Part shown: positions 7,181 to 16,402 of the stretch, one piece after another
Position numbering within the stretch: position 1 is the stretch's first letter
Layout of the letters: each line of letters opens with the position of its first letter
Assembly: GCF_030160755.1 (NCBI RefSeq)
Contig: NZ_BSOY01000015.1
Location: forward strand, 1-43,397
Length of the DNA: 43,397 nucleotides
From: Brevundimonas denitrificans
GTDB taxonomy: Bacteria; Pseudomonadota; Alphaproteobacteria; Caulobacterales; Caulobacteraceae
Direction of reading: 5' to 3'
Program-made: the position numbers and the translations under genes
The notes under the pieces: model-generated
Seen by the model: only the letters and a program-made list of their open reading frames with translations
What the model was told of the DNA's origin: nothing
Database searches by the model: none

Positions 7181-7630
7181 ATGATGGCCTCGCCCCTCTG
7201 GCTCGAAGACCTCCACGTCGGTCAGACCTTCGTCAGCGACCCCGTCACCGTGACAACCGAGGCGATCAAGGCCTTCGCCGCCGAGTTCGACCCCCAGCCC
7301 TTCCACCTCGACGAGGAGGCCGCCCGCGACACCCTGTTCGAGGGCCTCGCGGCCAGCGGCTGGCACACGGCCGCCCTGACCATGCGCATGCTGGTGCAGT
7401 GTTTCCCGCTGGCCGGCGGCCTCGTCGGCGCCGGCGGCGAGACCACCTGGCCCCGCCCGACCCGGCCCGGCGACGCCCTGACCGTCCATGTCGAGGTGCT
7501 GGAGATCACCCCGTCCCGCTCCCGCCCCGACCGCGGCATGATCCGCACCCGCAGCACCACGCGGAACCAGCACGGCGAGGCGGTCCAGATCTCGACGGTC
7601 CGCATCGTGGCGTGGCGGCGGCCGGCCTGA
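7181..7630 (+). CDS. MaoC-like dehydratase (hotdog fold)
   Basis: The product is a single-hotdog protein of 149 aa of the MaoC / R-specific enoyl-CoA hydratase group. The hydratase motif is present: 'AEFDPQPFHLDEEAA' with D37 and H42 as the usual catalytic pair, then 'FEGLAASGWHTAALTMRM', which forms the conserved helix. It probably hydrates enoyl-CoA or related thioesters in the cytoplasm; the true substrate cannot be read from sequence. ATG at 7181 and ATG at 7184 are both possible starts. The gene follows the M28 peptidase after a three-base gap and converges on the GNAT-nitrilase gene with only four bases between stop codons. Confidence 0.85.
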   Translation: MMASPLWLEDLHVGQTFVSDPVTVTTEAIKAFAAEFDPQPFHLDEEAARDTLFEGLAASGWHTAALTMRMLVQCFPLAGGLVGAGGETTWPRPTRPGDALTVHVEVLEITPSRSRPDRGMIRTRSTTRNQHGEAVQISTVRIVAWRRPA

Positions 7631-7634
7631 AGCC

Positions 7635-9182
7635 TCAACCCCCGTCCGTCCACACCGTCTTGTAGAGATCAAACCGCCGGTCCCGCAGATTCCGCACCGT
7701 GCCCTGCGACTTGGCCCAGGCCAGGTCCGACAGGTCGAGGTCGGCCACCGTCACCGTCTCGACATTCTCGCTGGCCTCGGCCGCCACCCCGTCCCGCGCG
7801 AAGGGAAAGTCGCACGGCGTCAGGATGCAGGACTGCGCGTACTGGATGTCCATGTTCTCGACGTTCGGCAGATTGCCGACATTGCCCGACAGGATGACGT
7901 AGCACTGGTTCTCGATCGCCCGCGCCTGCGAGCAGTAGCGCACCCGCAGATAGCCCTGCCGGTTGTCGGTGCAGAAGGGCACGAACAGCAGCCGCGCCCC
8001 CTCGTCCACCAGCCGCCGCGCGAGCTCGGGGAACTCGGAGTCGTAGCAGATCAGCACCCCGATCGGCCCGCAGTCGGTGGGGATGGCGTGCACCCGGTCG
8101 CCGCCCTTGATGTTCCACCAGTGCCGCTCGTTCGGCGTCGGGTGAATCTTCTCCTGCTCGTGCACCGAGCCGTCGCGAAGGAAGACATAGGCGACGTTCT
8201 GGATGTCGCCGTCGTCCGTCTGCGTCGGATGGGAGCCGCCGATGATGTTGATATTGTACTCGACCGCCATCTTGCGCATCGCCTCGACGAAGCGCGGCGT
8301 ATAGCGGGTCAGGGCCTCGATCGACTCCACCGGGCTCAGCTTCTTCGACTCCAGCGACAGCAGCTGAAGCGTGAACAGCTCGGGGAAGACCACGAAATCG
8401 GATCGGTAGTCCGAGGTCACATCGACGAAATATTCGATGTTGGCGATGAACTCCTCGAAGCTGGCGACCTTGCGGGCCTGCAGCTGCACCGTCGCCACCC
8501 GCACCGTCTCCTTGACCGCGAAGGCCGCGCCCCGGCCGTGCGTCTCAGTGTAATAGGGATTGCGCCAGACCATGTGCGCCGCATGGCCCATCGAGGCCGT
8601 GTCCGAGGTCAGGTAGTTCTCCAGCACCCCGATCGGCTCGAAGCCCGAGCGCATGTGGAAACCGATCACCGGATCGTTCAGCTTGCGCGCCGTCACCGCG
8701 TCCAGATATTCGCGCGCGTCCGGATAGGCCGCCTTGCGCCGCGCCAGCCCCGGCATCCGCCCGCCGAAGACGATGCCGCGCAGGTTCTCGGCCTCGCACA
8801 GGTCGCGCCGCGCGTCATACAGCCTCTGGCCGATGCGCAGCCGCCGCCGGTCGGGATCGACGCATACCTCCATGCCGTAGAACCAGTCGCCGACCGGATC
8901 GTGCCGCGCCGCGTATCCGCCGCCCGTGATCTGGGTCCAGGTGTGCGGCGCCATGGCCGTCTTCTCGTCGATGCGGAAACCGGCGGCGTAGCCGACGATC
9001 TCGTCGGCGTATTCGACCACGAACTGGCCGTCGGGGAAGGCCGCGATCTGGCCGCGCAGCATGCCCGGCGTATAGGCCGGCATGTCCTTGTAGACCTTGG
9101 CCACGAGGGCCGAGATGGCGTTCACATCGGCCAGTTTGGCGTTGCGGATGGAGAGGACGGCGGGCTTGGAGGGTTTTGTCAT
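7635..9182 (-). CDS. GNAT acetyltransferase-nitrilase fusion protein
   Basis: This is a two-domain enzyme of about 515 aa. Residues 10-210 form a GNAT-like N-acyltransferase domain (acetyl-CoA loop near 'DPDRRRLRIGQRL' 109-121). Residues 225-515 form a carbon-nitrogen hydrolase with the full Glu-Lys-Cys triad: E268 in 'VVFPELF', K345 in 'HEQEKIHPTPNE', C379 in 'VLICYDSEFPE'. Such fusions are widespread in bacteria and generally annotated as bifunctional GNAT/carbon-nitrogen hydrolases; the substrate is not settled. The start MTKPSK at 9182 is preferred (AGGG nearby); an upstream ATG at 9197 would add five residues. It stands alone on the minus strand, downstream of the ABC exporter genes with a 90-base gap. 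Confidence 0.85.
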   Translation of the reverse strand: MTKPSKPAVLSIRNAKLADVNAISALVAKVYKDMPAYTPGMLRGQIAAFPDGQFVVEYADEIVGYAAGFRIDEKTAMAPHTWTQITGGGYAARHDPVGDWFYGMEVCVDPDRRRLRIGQRLYDARRDLCEAENLRGIVFGGRMPGLARRKAAYPDAREYLDAVTARKLNDPVIGFHMRSGFEPIGVLENYLTSDTASMGHAAHMVWRNPYYTETHGRGAAFAVKETVRVATVQLQARKVASFEEFIANIEYFVDVTSDYRSDFVVFPELFTLQLLSLESKKLSPVESIEALTRYTPRFVEAMRKMAVEYNINIIGGSHPTQTDDGDIQNVAYVFLRDGSVHEQEKIHPTPNERHWWNIKGGDRVHAIPTDCGPIGVLICYDSEFPELARRLVDEGARLLFVPFCTDNRQGYLRVRYCSQARAIENQCYVILSGNVGNLPNVENMDIQYAQSCILTPCDFPFARDGVAAEASENVETVTVADLDLSDLAWAKSQGTVRNLRDRRFDLYKTVWTDGG

Positions 9183-9272
9183 CCGCCCTGAACGCATGGC
9201 GAAGCTTGAGGATCAATCCCTGGCCGGCGGTCCTACAGGTCATTTTTGTCCTGACCCGCGCCGGGCCCCGCC

Positions 9273-10499
9273 CTATTCAAGGCCGGGCGAGGAAGACCGG
9301 ACCCTTACCGCCATGCCGTCCGAAATGGACTGCCCCGGATGGAGCACCACCCGCTCGCCCGGCCTCAGCCCGGCGCGAACCTCGGCGAGGTCGCCATTGT
9401 TCTGGCCGATCTCGACCCGCTGCAGGCGGGCGCGGCCGCCCTCGACCTTGAACACGGCCCACTGTCCCTCGTGCCGGAACAGGGCGGCCACGGGCGCCCG
9501 GACCACCGACTCGGCCTGCCAGACCGTCACCGCCGCCTCGACCCTGTACCCATGACCCACCGCCGCCCAGGCCGCGGGAGGATCGACGGGATCGATGATC
9601 ACATTGACCCGCTGCTCCTCGACGCCGAGGGCCGAGATCTTGAGGAAGCCATACGGTTCGACCTGCCGGACCCGACCCTGAAGCGCCGGGCCGTCGCCCC
9701 AGGCGTCGATCACGGCCGGCGCCCCCTCGGAGATCCGCGCCGCGTCGCTCGACAGCAGTTCGGCGACCACCTCGAGATCGCGGGGGTCGCCGATCTCCAT
9801 CACCGGCGCGCCCTGGACGACCACGCTTTCGCTCTCCTGCAACACCCGCAGCACCCGGCCTGTCACGGGCGCGCGAATGGACACGGCGCGGGCGCCGGAA
9901 CCCGCGGCCGACGGCTCGATCAATCGCACGCGAGCCGCCTCGAGGGCCGCCTGCCGCACGCCGACGCCCGCCCGGGCGTTGCCGACGGCGGCGGCGGCGG
10001 TGCGGACATCGAGGCGGGCCCGATCGAGGGCGCTCCGGGAGGCGATATCGGCGGCGAATAGGGTCTCGGTCCGTTCGGCCTCGATCCGCGCATGGGCCAG
10101 CCGGGCCTCGACGCCTTCCAGCTCGGCGCGGGCGAGGGCCAGGGCGGCTTCGGCCGAGCGAACCCCGGCCTGGATTTCCAGCCGGGACCGCGCGTCCACG
10201 AAGATCGCCGGGGCCGGCTGGATTGTCGCGATCACCGCCCCGGCCTCGACCCGTTCGCCCGCGCGGTTGCCGATCCGAAGCAGCCGGCCCGACACCGGAG
10301 CGGACACCACATAGACGTTCCGCGCCCGCGTCCGCGCCTCGTCGCGAACCGCGACCGTCAGCGCACCCCGGCTGATCTCGCCGAGGTCCACGAGGACCGG
10401 CCGCGGCCGGAAGGCGAAGACCAGCAACCCGGCCAGCGCCAGCGCGGCGGCGACCCAGAACAGGGTCCGGAATTTGAGATTGAACCGGTTGATCTTCAT
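9273..10499 (-). CDS. HlyD/MacA-type periplasmic adaptor of an ABC exporter
   Basis: This is a membrane-fusion protein of 408 aa that would link an inner-membrane ABC permease to an outer-membrane channel. One N-terminal membrane segment (12-30, 'LFWVAAALALAGLLVFAF') is followed by a split lipoyl/barrel-sandwich domain ('VVSAPVSGRLLRIGNRAGERV' and 'SIRAPVTGRVLRVLQ'). Between them is an Ala/Arg/Glu-rich coiled-coil hairpin (about 100-195), and beta-barrel domains follow. It is the last gene of a three-gene set read ATPase, permease, adaptor, starting four bases after the permease stop. No TolC homologue is adjacent; the outer-membrane factor at 42.6 kb belongs to the RND operon. Confidence 0.85.
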   Translation of the reverse strand: MKINRFNLKFRTLFWVAAALALAGLLVFAFRPRPVLVDLGEISRGALTVAVRDEARTRARNVYVVSAPVSGRLLRIGNRAGERVEAGAVIATIQPAPAIFVDARSRLEIQAGVRSAEAALALARAELEGVEARLAHARIEAERTETLFAADIASRSALDRARLDVRTAAAAVGNARAGVGVRQAALEAARVRLIEPSAAGSGARAVSIRAPVTGRVLRVLQESESVVVQGAPVMEIGDPRDLEVVAELLSSDAARISEGAPAVIDAWGDGPALQGRVRQVEPYGFLKISALGVEEQRVNVIIDPVDPPAAWAAVGHGYRVEAAVTVWQAESVVRAPVAALFRHEGQWAVFKVEGGRARLQRVEIGQNNGDLAEVRAGLRPGERVVLHPGQSISDGMAVRVRSSSPGLE

Positions 10500-10503
10500 G
10501 GCG

Positions 10504-12888
10504 CTACTCTCCGGTCTTCAAGGCTTCGGCCAGATCGAGCCGGTCGATCTGACTTCGCACCATCAGGCTCGCCACGACGGTGATGACCAGCACCACCGCC
10601 CCGGCCATGCCGAAGGTCGCGGGCGCGACGGCGAAGGGCAGCCGGAACAGATCCGAACTCATGGCGTGGGCCAGATACCAGGCGAGACCGGCCCCCGCCG
10701 CCGCGCCCAGCGGCAAGGCCAGAAGGGTCAGAAAGGCCACCTCCCCCAGCAGTATGTAGGACACGTCAGCGCGGGAAAAGCCGAGCACCCGCAGCGAGGC
10801 CAGCTCGCGCCGGCGCTCGGCGAAGGAAATGCGAACCGTATTGTAGACCACGCCCGAGGCGATCAGGCCGGCGAAGAGGAAGAAGGTCAGGATGGAGCGG
10901 CCGAGATTCTCGTCGAGCATGGCGGCCAGGCGTTTGACGGCCTCCGCCTGCAGACCCACGCCGGCGACCGACGGGGTTTCCTTCAGGCGCGCATAGAGAC
11001 TCCCGGTCCGGTCGGCGTCGACCGTCAGCCAGGCGCCCGACACCAGCGCCCCCTCTTCCAGGGCCCGGTTCAGATCCTCGATCCGCATCCGCGCCCCGGA
11101 GCCGACATAGCTGGCGGTGACGGCCGAGACCGGCAGCGCCAGCAAGGGCCGCCGGCCTTCCGTGACCTGCGCCTCGACGGTGTCCCCGGCCTCGATCCCG
11201 AGCTTGGCGGCCAGGTCGCTGGACAGGACCAGCCCGCCGGGATGCGGCTGGACCGGCCGGTTGTCCGTGTCGACCATCCGCGACAGGGTCCCGTCCAGCG
11301 GCGCGCCGGTGATCACCGCCCGCTCCTCGCGCGCGCCGTGGCGCAGGCGGACCGGGACGACGCGAAACGGCTCGGCGGCCAGCACCCCGTCCTCGCGGGC
11401 GAGACTGAACAGGGCGGCGCGCGACCGGGGCTCGACGAAGCTCACCGACACATCGTGGGGGTTCGATACGTTGAAGCTGGAATCGATCATCACCTCGATC
11501 CCGTCCATCATCGACAGGGTCCCGATCAGAAGGGCGCCCGAGGCGGCGATCCCGGCCACGGTCAGGGCCGCGCGCCAGGGCCAGCGGATGATCTGGCGCA
11601 GGATCATGCGCGACTGCTGGTCCAGCACCCTCATCCGGGTGATCCACGCGCCCGCGACCTTGGAATAGTCAGGCGGCGGCGCGGGGGTCATGGCTTCCGC
11701 CGGGTTCAGGGCCGCGGCCCGCCGCACGGCCAGGGCCGCGCCGCCCATGACCGTCAGCATCGCCACGCCGATCACGGTGGCGTAGTCGGCCGGGTCGGCC
11801 TGAAACAGCAGGAAGGGAAAGCGGTAGTATTCCATATAGAGCTCCGCCATGCCCCGGCCGAGCCATATCCCCGCCGCGCCCCCGATCAGCACCCCCGTCG
11901 CCGCTATGACGGCGACCAGTTTGAGATAGTGGCCGATGATGTCGCGGTCGCGGTAGCCGAAGGCCTTCAACAGTCCGATGCCGGCGCGCTGGACGGCGAT
12001 CAGCCTTGAAACCACGACATTGACCAGGAAGGCCGCCACCAGCAGGAAGACCGGCGGCAGGACCCGGCCCATGGTCGCCAGCTGGTCGATCTCGCTGGAT
12101 ACGAAGGCGTCCGATATCTGGTCGGCGCGGCCATAGGCGCCCGGCGCCCCATAGGGCTCGAGAAGACGGTCCAGACGGGCGATCACCGCCGGCTCCGAAG
12201 CGTCGCGAGAGAGGCGCACCACCGCCTCGTTGAAGGCCTCGTCCTGGTTGACGGCCTGCGCCAGGGCACCCCGTCGCATCCAGAGCACGCCGAACAGGCG
12301 GTCATCGGGCACGAACTGGCCCGGGCCGATGGCGTAGACATGCTCGGGCGACAGGGCGATCCCGACCACGGTCAGGCGCCGGCGACCGCCGTAGAGGGTG
12401 GCCGGAACCGTGTCGCCGATCTCCAGCCCGTGCGCGTCGGCGAAGGCCTGGAGCACGACCGCCTCATCCCTCTGTCCCGCGACCGGCAGACGGCCGCGCA
12501 CCAGATGGAGCCGATTGACCGCCGCCTCGCCCACGTCCGGCAATGACAGGACCTCGCCGGTCGCGGGGGCGCTCATCCCCTCCATGGCGAAGAGCGCCGG
12601 AACGCGGATGCGGGTCGTCGCGGCCTGGACGCCGTCGATGGCCCGGATGTCGGCGATCAGACGCTGGGGCGCGCGCACAGTCGGGGCCCACAGGTCCGCG
12701 AACAGATAGCGCTCATAGTAGGCCCGTCGGGTCTCCTGCAGCGAACTCAGCATTCCGGCGGCGAGCAGATGGACGGCGACGCCCCCCGCGATGACGAAGG
12801 CGATCGCGAGCGCCTGGGTCTTCATGCCCCAGAGCTCCCGCACCAGCTTGCGGTCCAGCGCCCCCATCCAGGCCGGAAGACGGTTCAC
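10504..12888 (-). CDS. ABC exporter permease with two FtsX domains
   Basis: This permease of 794 aa has about eight membrane segments. There is one near the N-terminus ('[20 protein letters not shown]'), three around 270-400, one after '[20 protein letters not shown]', and three at the C-terminus. Large periplasmic loops lie between the first and second and between the fifth and sixth segments. This is the duplicated FtsX/MacB-like type rather than a classic six-helix permease. The GTG at 12888 overlaps the stop of the ATPase (GTGA), so the genes are translationally coupled; the frame is open further upstream but only as a shadow of the ATPase gene. The cargo is unknown; members of this group export lipids, lipoproteins or peptides. 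Confidence 0.87.
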   Translation of the reverse strand: MNRLPAWMGALDRKLVRELWGMKTQALAIAFVIAGGVAVHLLAAGMLSSLQETRRAYYERYLFADLWAPTVRAPQRLIADIRAIDGVQAATTRIRVPALFAMEGMSAPATGEVLSLPDVGEAAVNRLHLVRGRLPVAGQRDEAVVLQAFADAHGLEIGDTVPATLYGGRRRLTVVGIALSPEHVYAIGPGQFVPDDRLFGVLWMRRGALAQAVNQDEAFNEAVVRLSRDASEPAVIARLDRLLEPYGAPGAYGRADQISDAFVSSEIDQLATMGRVLPPVFLLVAAFLVNVVVSRLIAVQRAGIGLLKAFGYRDRDIIGHYLKLVAVIAATGVLIGGAAGIWLGRGMAELYMEYYRFPFLLFQADPADYATVIGVAMLTVMGGAALAVRRAAALNPAEAMTPAPPPDYSKVAGAWITRMRVLDQQSRMILRQIIRWPWRAALTVAGIAASGALLIGTLSMMDGIEVMIDSSFNVSNPHDVSVSFVEPRSRAALFSLAREDGVLAAEPFRVVPVRLRHGAREERAVITGAPLDGTLSRMVDTDNRPVQPHPGGLVLSSDLAAKLGIEAGDTVEAQVTEGRRPLLALPVSAVTASYVGSGARMRIEDLNRALEEGALVSGAWLTVDADRTGSLYARLKETPSVAGVGLQAEAVKRLAAMLDENLGRSILTFFLFAGLIASGVVYNTVRISFAERRRELASLRVLGFSRADVSYILLGEVAFLTLLALPLGAAAGAGLAWYLAHAMSSDLFRLPFAVAPATFGMAGAVVLVITVVASLMVRSQIDRLDLAEALKTGE

Positions 12889-13673
12889 CAGGAGATCTCC
12901 CCGGGCGCCCGCTTGTCGGCGTTCTCGCGAACCTCGCGCACCCGCCCGTCGGCGAAGATCACCACGCGGTCGGCGATGGCGGCGATGGCGGCGTTGTGCG
13001 TGATCAGCAGGGTCGTGGCGCCGAGGGTGTCGTTGACCGTCTTGAGCGCCTCCAGCACCAGAATCCCGGTCGCCGAATCCAGCGCGCCCGTCGGCTCGTC
13101 GCAAAGCAGCACGGACGGCTGTTTGGCCACGGCGCGGGCGATGGCCACGCGCTGCTGCTCGCCGCCGGACAGCTGGGCCGGAAAGTGATCCAGACGGTTC
13201 TCAAGACCGACCATGGCTAGGGCCTGTTCCGGGCTCAGGGGAGCCTCGGCGATCTCGGTGACGAGGGCCACGTTCTCGCGCGCCGTCAGGCTCGGCATCA
13301 GGTTGTAGAACTGGAAGACGAAGCCGATGTGCCGGCGGCGATATTCGGTCAACTGGTGCTGGTTCGCCCGGCTGATGTCCTCGCCGCGGAACAGAACCTC
13401 GCCCTCGGTCGGGATGTCCAGCCCGCCGAGGATGTTGAGAAACGTCGACTTGCCGCTGCCGGACGCGCCCAGCACCACGACCAGTTCGCCGTCGGGCAGA
13501 TCGAGATCCACGCCGCGCAGGGCGTGAACCGCCGCGGCGCCGGCCCCATAGACCCGGGTCACGCCGCGGGCGCGAAAGCACAGCGGGTGCGGCGGCGCCC
13601 GTTTATCCTCGGAGCCTGTCATCGGCCGGGCGGGCGCCCTGGGTCGCCCGGCGCGTGTGATTGTCTCGTCCAT
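12885..13673 (-). CDS. ABC transporter ATP-binding protein (LolD/MacB type)
   Basis: The ATPase of 262 aa powers the exporter encoded downstream. All nucleotide motifs are present: Walker A 'GASGSGKST' 69-77, Q-loop Q121 in '[14 protein letters not shown]', signature 'LSGGEQQR' 168-175, Walker B '[12 protein letters not shown]' 188-199 and an H-loop 'LITHN' near 223-227. The '[12 protein letters not shown]' and 'DEPTGALD' strings are typical of the LolD/MacB/FtsE class, in keeping with the FtsX-type partner. ATG at 13673 is taken as the start; an internal ATG at 13622 would skip a basic, Pro-rich leader of 17 residues. Neither has a clear ribosome site. It is divergent from recA. Confidence 0.88.
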   Translation of the reverse strand: MDETITRAGRPRAPARPMTGSEDKRAPPHPLCFRARGVTRVYGAGAAAVHALRGVDLDLPDGELVVVLGASGSGKSTFLNILGGLDIPTEGEVLFRGEDISRANQHQLTEYRRRHIGFVFQFYNLMPSLTARENVALVTEIAEAPLSPEQALAMVGLENRLDHFPAQLSGGEQQRVAIARAVAKQPSVLLCDEPTGALDSATGILVLEALKTVNDTLGATTLLITHNAAIAAIADRVVIFADGRVREVRENADKRAPGEISW

Positions 13674-13989
13674 TGTGGCATGAGGGCAGGATCCGGGCTG
13701 GTTCTCGCAATATGCCAGCGAACGAACCCTCGACCCGTGATCTGGATCAAGCCGTGCTGGGAACCGGCCCGGCCGGCGAGCGTCAAGGACCGTTCCAGAC
13801 CGTCCGCCGCCGCCTCACGATCCGGCGGGCGGCGACCCTACGTCAAAATCGGTCGTATCCGGCCGGCGTTCAAAAAAGAACATATTGGCAACCAGAACAA
13901 ACCATGCACATAGTGCCGCTCACAAAGGGAGTGGGTCACGGTCATCGGACCGAAGGCGGGCCTCTCCTCCAGAGTACCCAGCGGGAATC
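13674..13989. other. Divergent intergenic region upstream of recA
   Basis: These 316 bases separate the ABC exporter genes from recA. I see no supported gene in them. They are less GC-rich near 13868-13920, where a GTTC-A6-GAAC palindrome and promoter-like hexamers occur (separate entries). Several scattered GAAC/GTTC words are present, but none are in the GTTC-N7-GTTC direct-repeat spacing usual for alphaproteobacterial LexA. Confidence 0.5.
13868..13914 (+). promoter_or_regulatory. Candidate recA promoter with GTTC-N6-GAAC palindrome
   Basis: GTTC (13868-13871), six A residues, then GAAC (13878-13881) make a 14-base inverted repeat. It lies four bases upstream of a -35-like TTGGCA (13885-13890); CATAGT (13909-13914) is 18 bases further on. 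The location suits SOS control of recA, whose start is at 13990. GTTC/GAAC words are the LexA half-sites of alphaproteobacteria, but here they are inverted rather than direct, so the assignment to LexA is tentative. Confidence 0.35.
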
Positions 13990-15093
13990 ATGGCAAGGGA
14001 GAGCGGCAAGGTGGCGGCACAGGCGAATCTGAAATTGGTGACCCGGGACGACGGCGATAAACAGCGGGCTCTGGAGGCGGCGATCGCCCAGATCGACCGC
14101 GCCTTCGGCAAGGGCTCGGTGATGAAGCTCGGCAAGGGCGGGGTGGTGGCGGAGATTCCGTCCGTCTCGACCGGCTCCCTGGGCCTCGACATGGCGCTCG
14201 GCATCGGCGGCCTGCCGCGCGGCCGGGTGATCGAGGTTTTCGGGCCGGAAAGCTCGGGCAAGACGACGCTCGCCCTGCACACCGTGGCCGAGATCCAGAA
14301 GGCCGGCGGCACCGCCGCCTTCGTCGACGCCGAACACGCGCTCGACCCGGGCTACGCCCAAAAGCTGGGCGTCAACCTCGACGACCTGCTGGTGTCCCAG
14401 CCCGATACGGGCGAGCAGGCGCTCGAGATCGTCGACACCCTGGTCCGCTCGGGCGCCGTGGACATCGTGGTGGTCGACTCCGTCGCCGCCCTGACGCCGC
14501 GCGCCGAGATCGAGGGCGAGATGGGCGACAGCCTGCCCGGCCTGCAGGCCCGTCTGATGAGCCAGGCCCTGCGCAAGCTGACCGCCTCGATCAACAAGTC
14601 GCAGTGCATCGTCCTGTTCATCAACCAGATCCGTCACAAGATCGGCGTCATGTACGGCTCGCCCGAGACGACGACGGGCGGCAATGCGCTGAAATTCTAC
14701 GCCTCGGTCCGCCTCGACATCCGCCGCACCGGCGCGATCAAGGACCGCGACGAGGTCGTCGGCAACACCACCCGCGTGAAGGTGGTCAAGAACAAGGTCG
14801 CCCCGCCGTTCCGCGAGGTCATCTTCGACATCATGTACGGCGAAGGCATCTCCAAGCTCGGCGAGATCATCGACCTGGGCGTCAAGGCCGGCATCGTCGA
14901 GAAGTCCGGCAGCTGGTTCTCCTACGACAGCCAGCGCATCGGCCAGGGCCGCGAGAACGTGCGCGCCTTCCTCAAGGCCAATCCCGACATCGCCGACTCG
15001 ATCGAAAAGGCCGTGCGCGCCTCGACCACCAAGATCGCCGAGGAACTGCTGGGCACGCCCGAGCCGGACGAGGGCCAGGACCTGGAGGGGTAG
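13990..15093 (+). CDS. recA: Recombinase RecA
   Basis: RecA (367 aa, slightly longer than the usual 345-356) forms filaments on single-stranded DNA, drives strand exchange and triggers LexA self-cleavage. The ATP site is Walker A 'GPESSGKTT' at about 85-93; '[20 protein letters not shown]', the Walker B region '[20 protein letters not shown]' and the DNA-binding loop around '[15 protein letters not shown]' are all intact. The ATG at 13990 is chosen because the conserved '[18 protein letters not shown]' follows about 25 residues in, as in Caulobacter; upstream in-frame codons lie in the promoter. The C-terminus is acidic as usual. The gene is monocistronic: a strong terminator at 15321-15360 follows. 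Confidence 0.97.
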   Translation: MARESGKVAAQANLKLVTRDDGDKQRALEAAIAQIDRAFGKGSVMKLGKGGVVAEIPSVSTGSLGLDMALGIGGLPRGRVIEVFGPESSGKTTLALHTVAEIQKAGGTAAFVDAEHALDPGYAQKLGVNLDDLLVSQPDTGEQALEIVDTLVRSGAVDIVVVDSVAALTPRAEIEGEMGDSLPGLQARLMSQALRKLTASINKSQCIVLFINQIRHKIGVMYGSPETTTGGNALKFYASVRLDIRRTGAIKDRDEVVGNTTRVKVVKNKVAPPFREVIFDIMYGEGISKLGEIIDLGVKAGIVEKSGSWFSYDSQRIGQGRENVRAFLKANPDIADSIEKAVRASTTKIAEELLGTPEPDEGQDLEG

Positions 15094-15104
15094 GGCCGGC
15101 CATT

Positions 15105-15254
15105 CCTCCCTTTCAGGGAAGGGGGACCGTCGGAACGACGGTGGAGGGGCGTGTCCTTCGCACCGAGCCTGCGGTCAGACCCCTCCACCACGCTGCGCGT
15201 GGTCCCGTCGGCGGATCGGCTCCGCCGACCCTCCTCCACCCCCTGCGGGGGAGG
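15105..15254. repeat. Composite palindromic intergenic element after recA
   Basis: About 150 non-coding bases consist of nested and adjacent inverted repeats. ACCGTC/GACGGT make a hairpin at 15126-15142. GTGGAGGGG (15141-15149) pairs with CCCCTCCAC (15180-15188). CCACGC/GCGTGG form 15188-15202. Nine-base arms GTCGGCGGA/TCCGCCGAC form 15207-15229. CCCCC/GGGGG close 15239-15251. Outer CCTCCC and GGGGGAGG bracket the whole. Similar CTCCACC...GGTGGAGG intergenic elements occur in Caulobacterales and sphingomonads as dispersed repeats; copy number here cannot be judged from one window. Confidence 0.6.
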
Positions 15255-15320
15255 CATGAACCTTCTCCGGCCGGGTCCCGCGACCCGCCTCGACCCCCGC
15301 GGGGCCGGGCCGGACGGAGC

Positions 15321-15360
15321 GGGCCGCCTGGTCTCCACCCGGACCGGGCGGCCCTTTTTT
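15321..15360 (+). terminator. Intrinsic terminator of recA
   Basis: GGGCCGCCTGGTC pairs with GACCGGGCGGCCC (one mismatch) around a short loop, followed directly by six T residues at 15355-15360. The T-run overlaps the stop codon of the convergent DUF393 gene, whose TAA lies at 15359-15361. Confidence 0.85.
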
Positions 15361-15706
15361 ATCGTCGAAGCCGACGGGCCAGCGCCGGACGAATCCGCAG
15401 AAAGGCGATGTACAGCCGCTCCAGCAGCCCCAGCACCATCGTGTTCCGCGCCGCGAGGCCGAACGGCCGCAACAGGGGTATGGCGCGCCACATGGCGGCG
15501 AAGGCCGCGGCGCCCGACAGCATGGCCCCGTCCTCGCGCGCATGGAACCGGGCCAGCAGTTCGGCCCGGTCGAGCGGGCAGCTTCCCTGACCGTTCGCCA
15601 CGTCGGTGAAGGCGATGGCGCCGCGCCGGTCCAGCCTGCGCATCACAGCGATCTCGCGCCGGCACAGGGGGCAGTCGCCGTCAAACCAGACCTCAAGCGT
15701 GGACAT
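15359..15706 (-). CDS. DUF393 (DCC family) thiol-disulfide oxidoreductase-like protein
   Basis: This 115-aa protein has the DCC signature at the N-terminus: '[14 protein letters not shown]' with the CxxC at C12 and C15, then '[13 protein letters not shown]' and '[20 protein letters not shown]', the classic DUF393 body. The fold is thioredoxin-like and redox chemistry is presumed, though substrates are unknown. The ATG at 15706 puts the motif at the expected place. The gene converges on recA and its stop codon lies inside the recA terminator T-run. It is divergent from the membrane-protein gene at 15840. Confidence 0.85.
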   Translation of the reverse strand: MSTLEVWFDGDCPLCRREIAVMRRLDRRGAIAFTDVANGQGSCPLDRAELLARFHAREDGAMLSGAAAFAAMWRAIPLLRPFGLAARNTMVLGLLERLYIAFLRIRPALARRLRR

Positions 15707-15839
15707 GGGCGCATCCTACACCTCCGTCGGCCCTCACGCCCGGCGATGCCCGGTCGTGCGGCGATCTGTCCGGAGCCCGTCCCCGCCCTCTTGCACCGGC
15801 CCGCCACCCGCGCGAACGTCACACCCAAGGGAGCCCGCT

Positions 15840-16310
15840 ATGACCGACGTCGCCAGCACCGTGACCCTGGCCCGCACCGCTCTCTACGCCGGCCTGCTGG
15901 CCGGGGCGCTCGACATCAGCGCCGCCATCATCACCAATCTTCAGGTTCCCGCCCGGGTCGTGCTGCAGTCCGTCGCCGGCGGCTGGCTCGGTCCGGCGGC
16001 GTATCGCGGCGGCTGGCCCACGGCCTGGCTCGGTCTGGCCTCCCATTTCGCCCTCATGCTGGTCATCGCCGTCATCTTCATCGCCGCCGCCGCCGCCTTC
16101 CCTGCGCTGCGCCGCTTCTGGTTCCCCGTCGGGGTAGCGTTCGGCGTCGCGGTCTGGCTGGCCATGACCTTCCTCGTGGTGCCGATGTCGGCCTCGACGC
16201 TGACGCCGCCCGCCGACCTGATGACCGCGCTGAAACCCGTCGCGGTCCATATCCTGGCCGTGGGCCTGCCCATCGCCTGGGTGGCGCGCCGCATGCTCGG
16301 CGCCGGCTGA
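15840..16310 (+). CDS. Small four-helix membrane protein
   Basis: The ATG at 15840 follows AAGGGAG with six bases of spacing; the frame is open upstream but only as a shadow of the DUF393 gene. The product has 156 aa with four hydrophobic segments (about 13-35, 65-90, 98-118 and 135-152), a conserved-looking 'GWLGPAAYRGGWPTAWLGLASHF' loop and a short basic C-terminal tail. I recognise it as the type annotated 'DUF-containing membrane protein' in proteobacteria but cannot name a family or function. It ends 92 bases before alaS and may be transcribed with it. Confidence 0.75.
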   Translation: MTDVASTVTLARTALYAGLLAGALDISAAIITNLQVPARVVLQSVAGGWLGPAAYRGGWPTAWLGLASHFALMLVIAVIFIAAAAAFPALRRFWFPVGVAFGVAVWLAMTFLVVPMSASTLTPPADLMTALKPVAVHILAVGLPIAWVARRMLGAG

Positions 16311-16402
16311 GCCGTCACCATCACGGGCGGGTGATGCATTGGGGCTGAAACCCCTATATGACGCCCGTTCCCCGTTTCTCCCCCGACCGAACGCGCACCG
16401 TC

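Noticed and set aside
13674-13989. Canonical LexA box GTTC-N7-GTTC before recA
   Set aside because: I searched both strands for the direct repeat and found only scattered half-sites and one inverted pair.
16341-16354. GGGG-CTGAAA-CCCC hairpin before alaS as a terminator or T-box-like leader
   Set aside because: The stem is only four bases with no T-run and no conserved leader features, so it is too weak to call.
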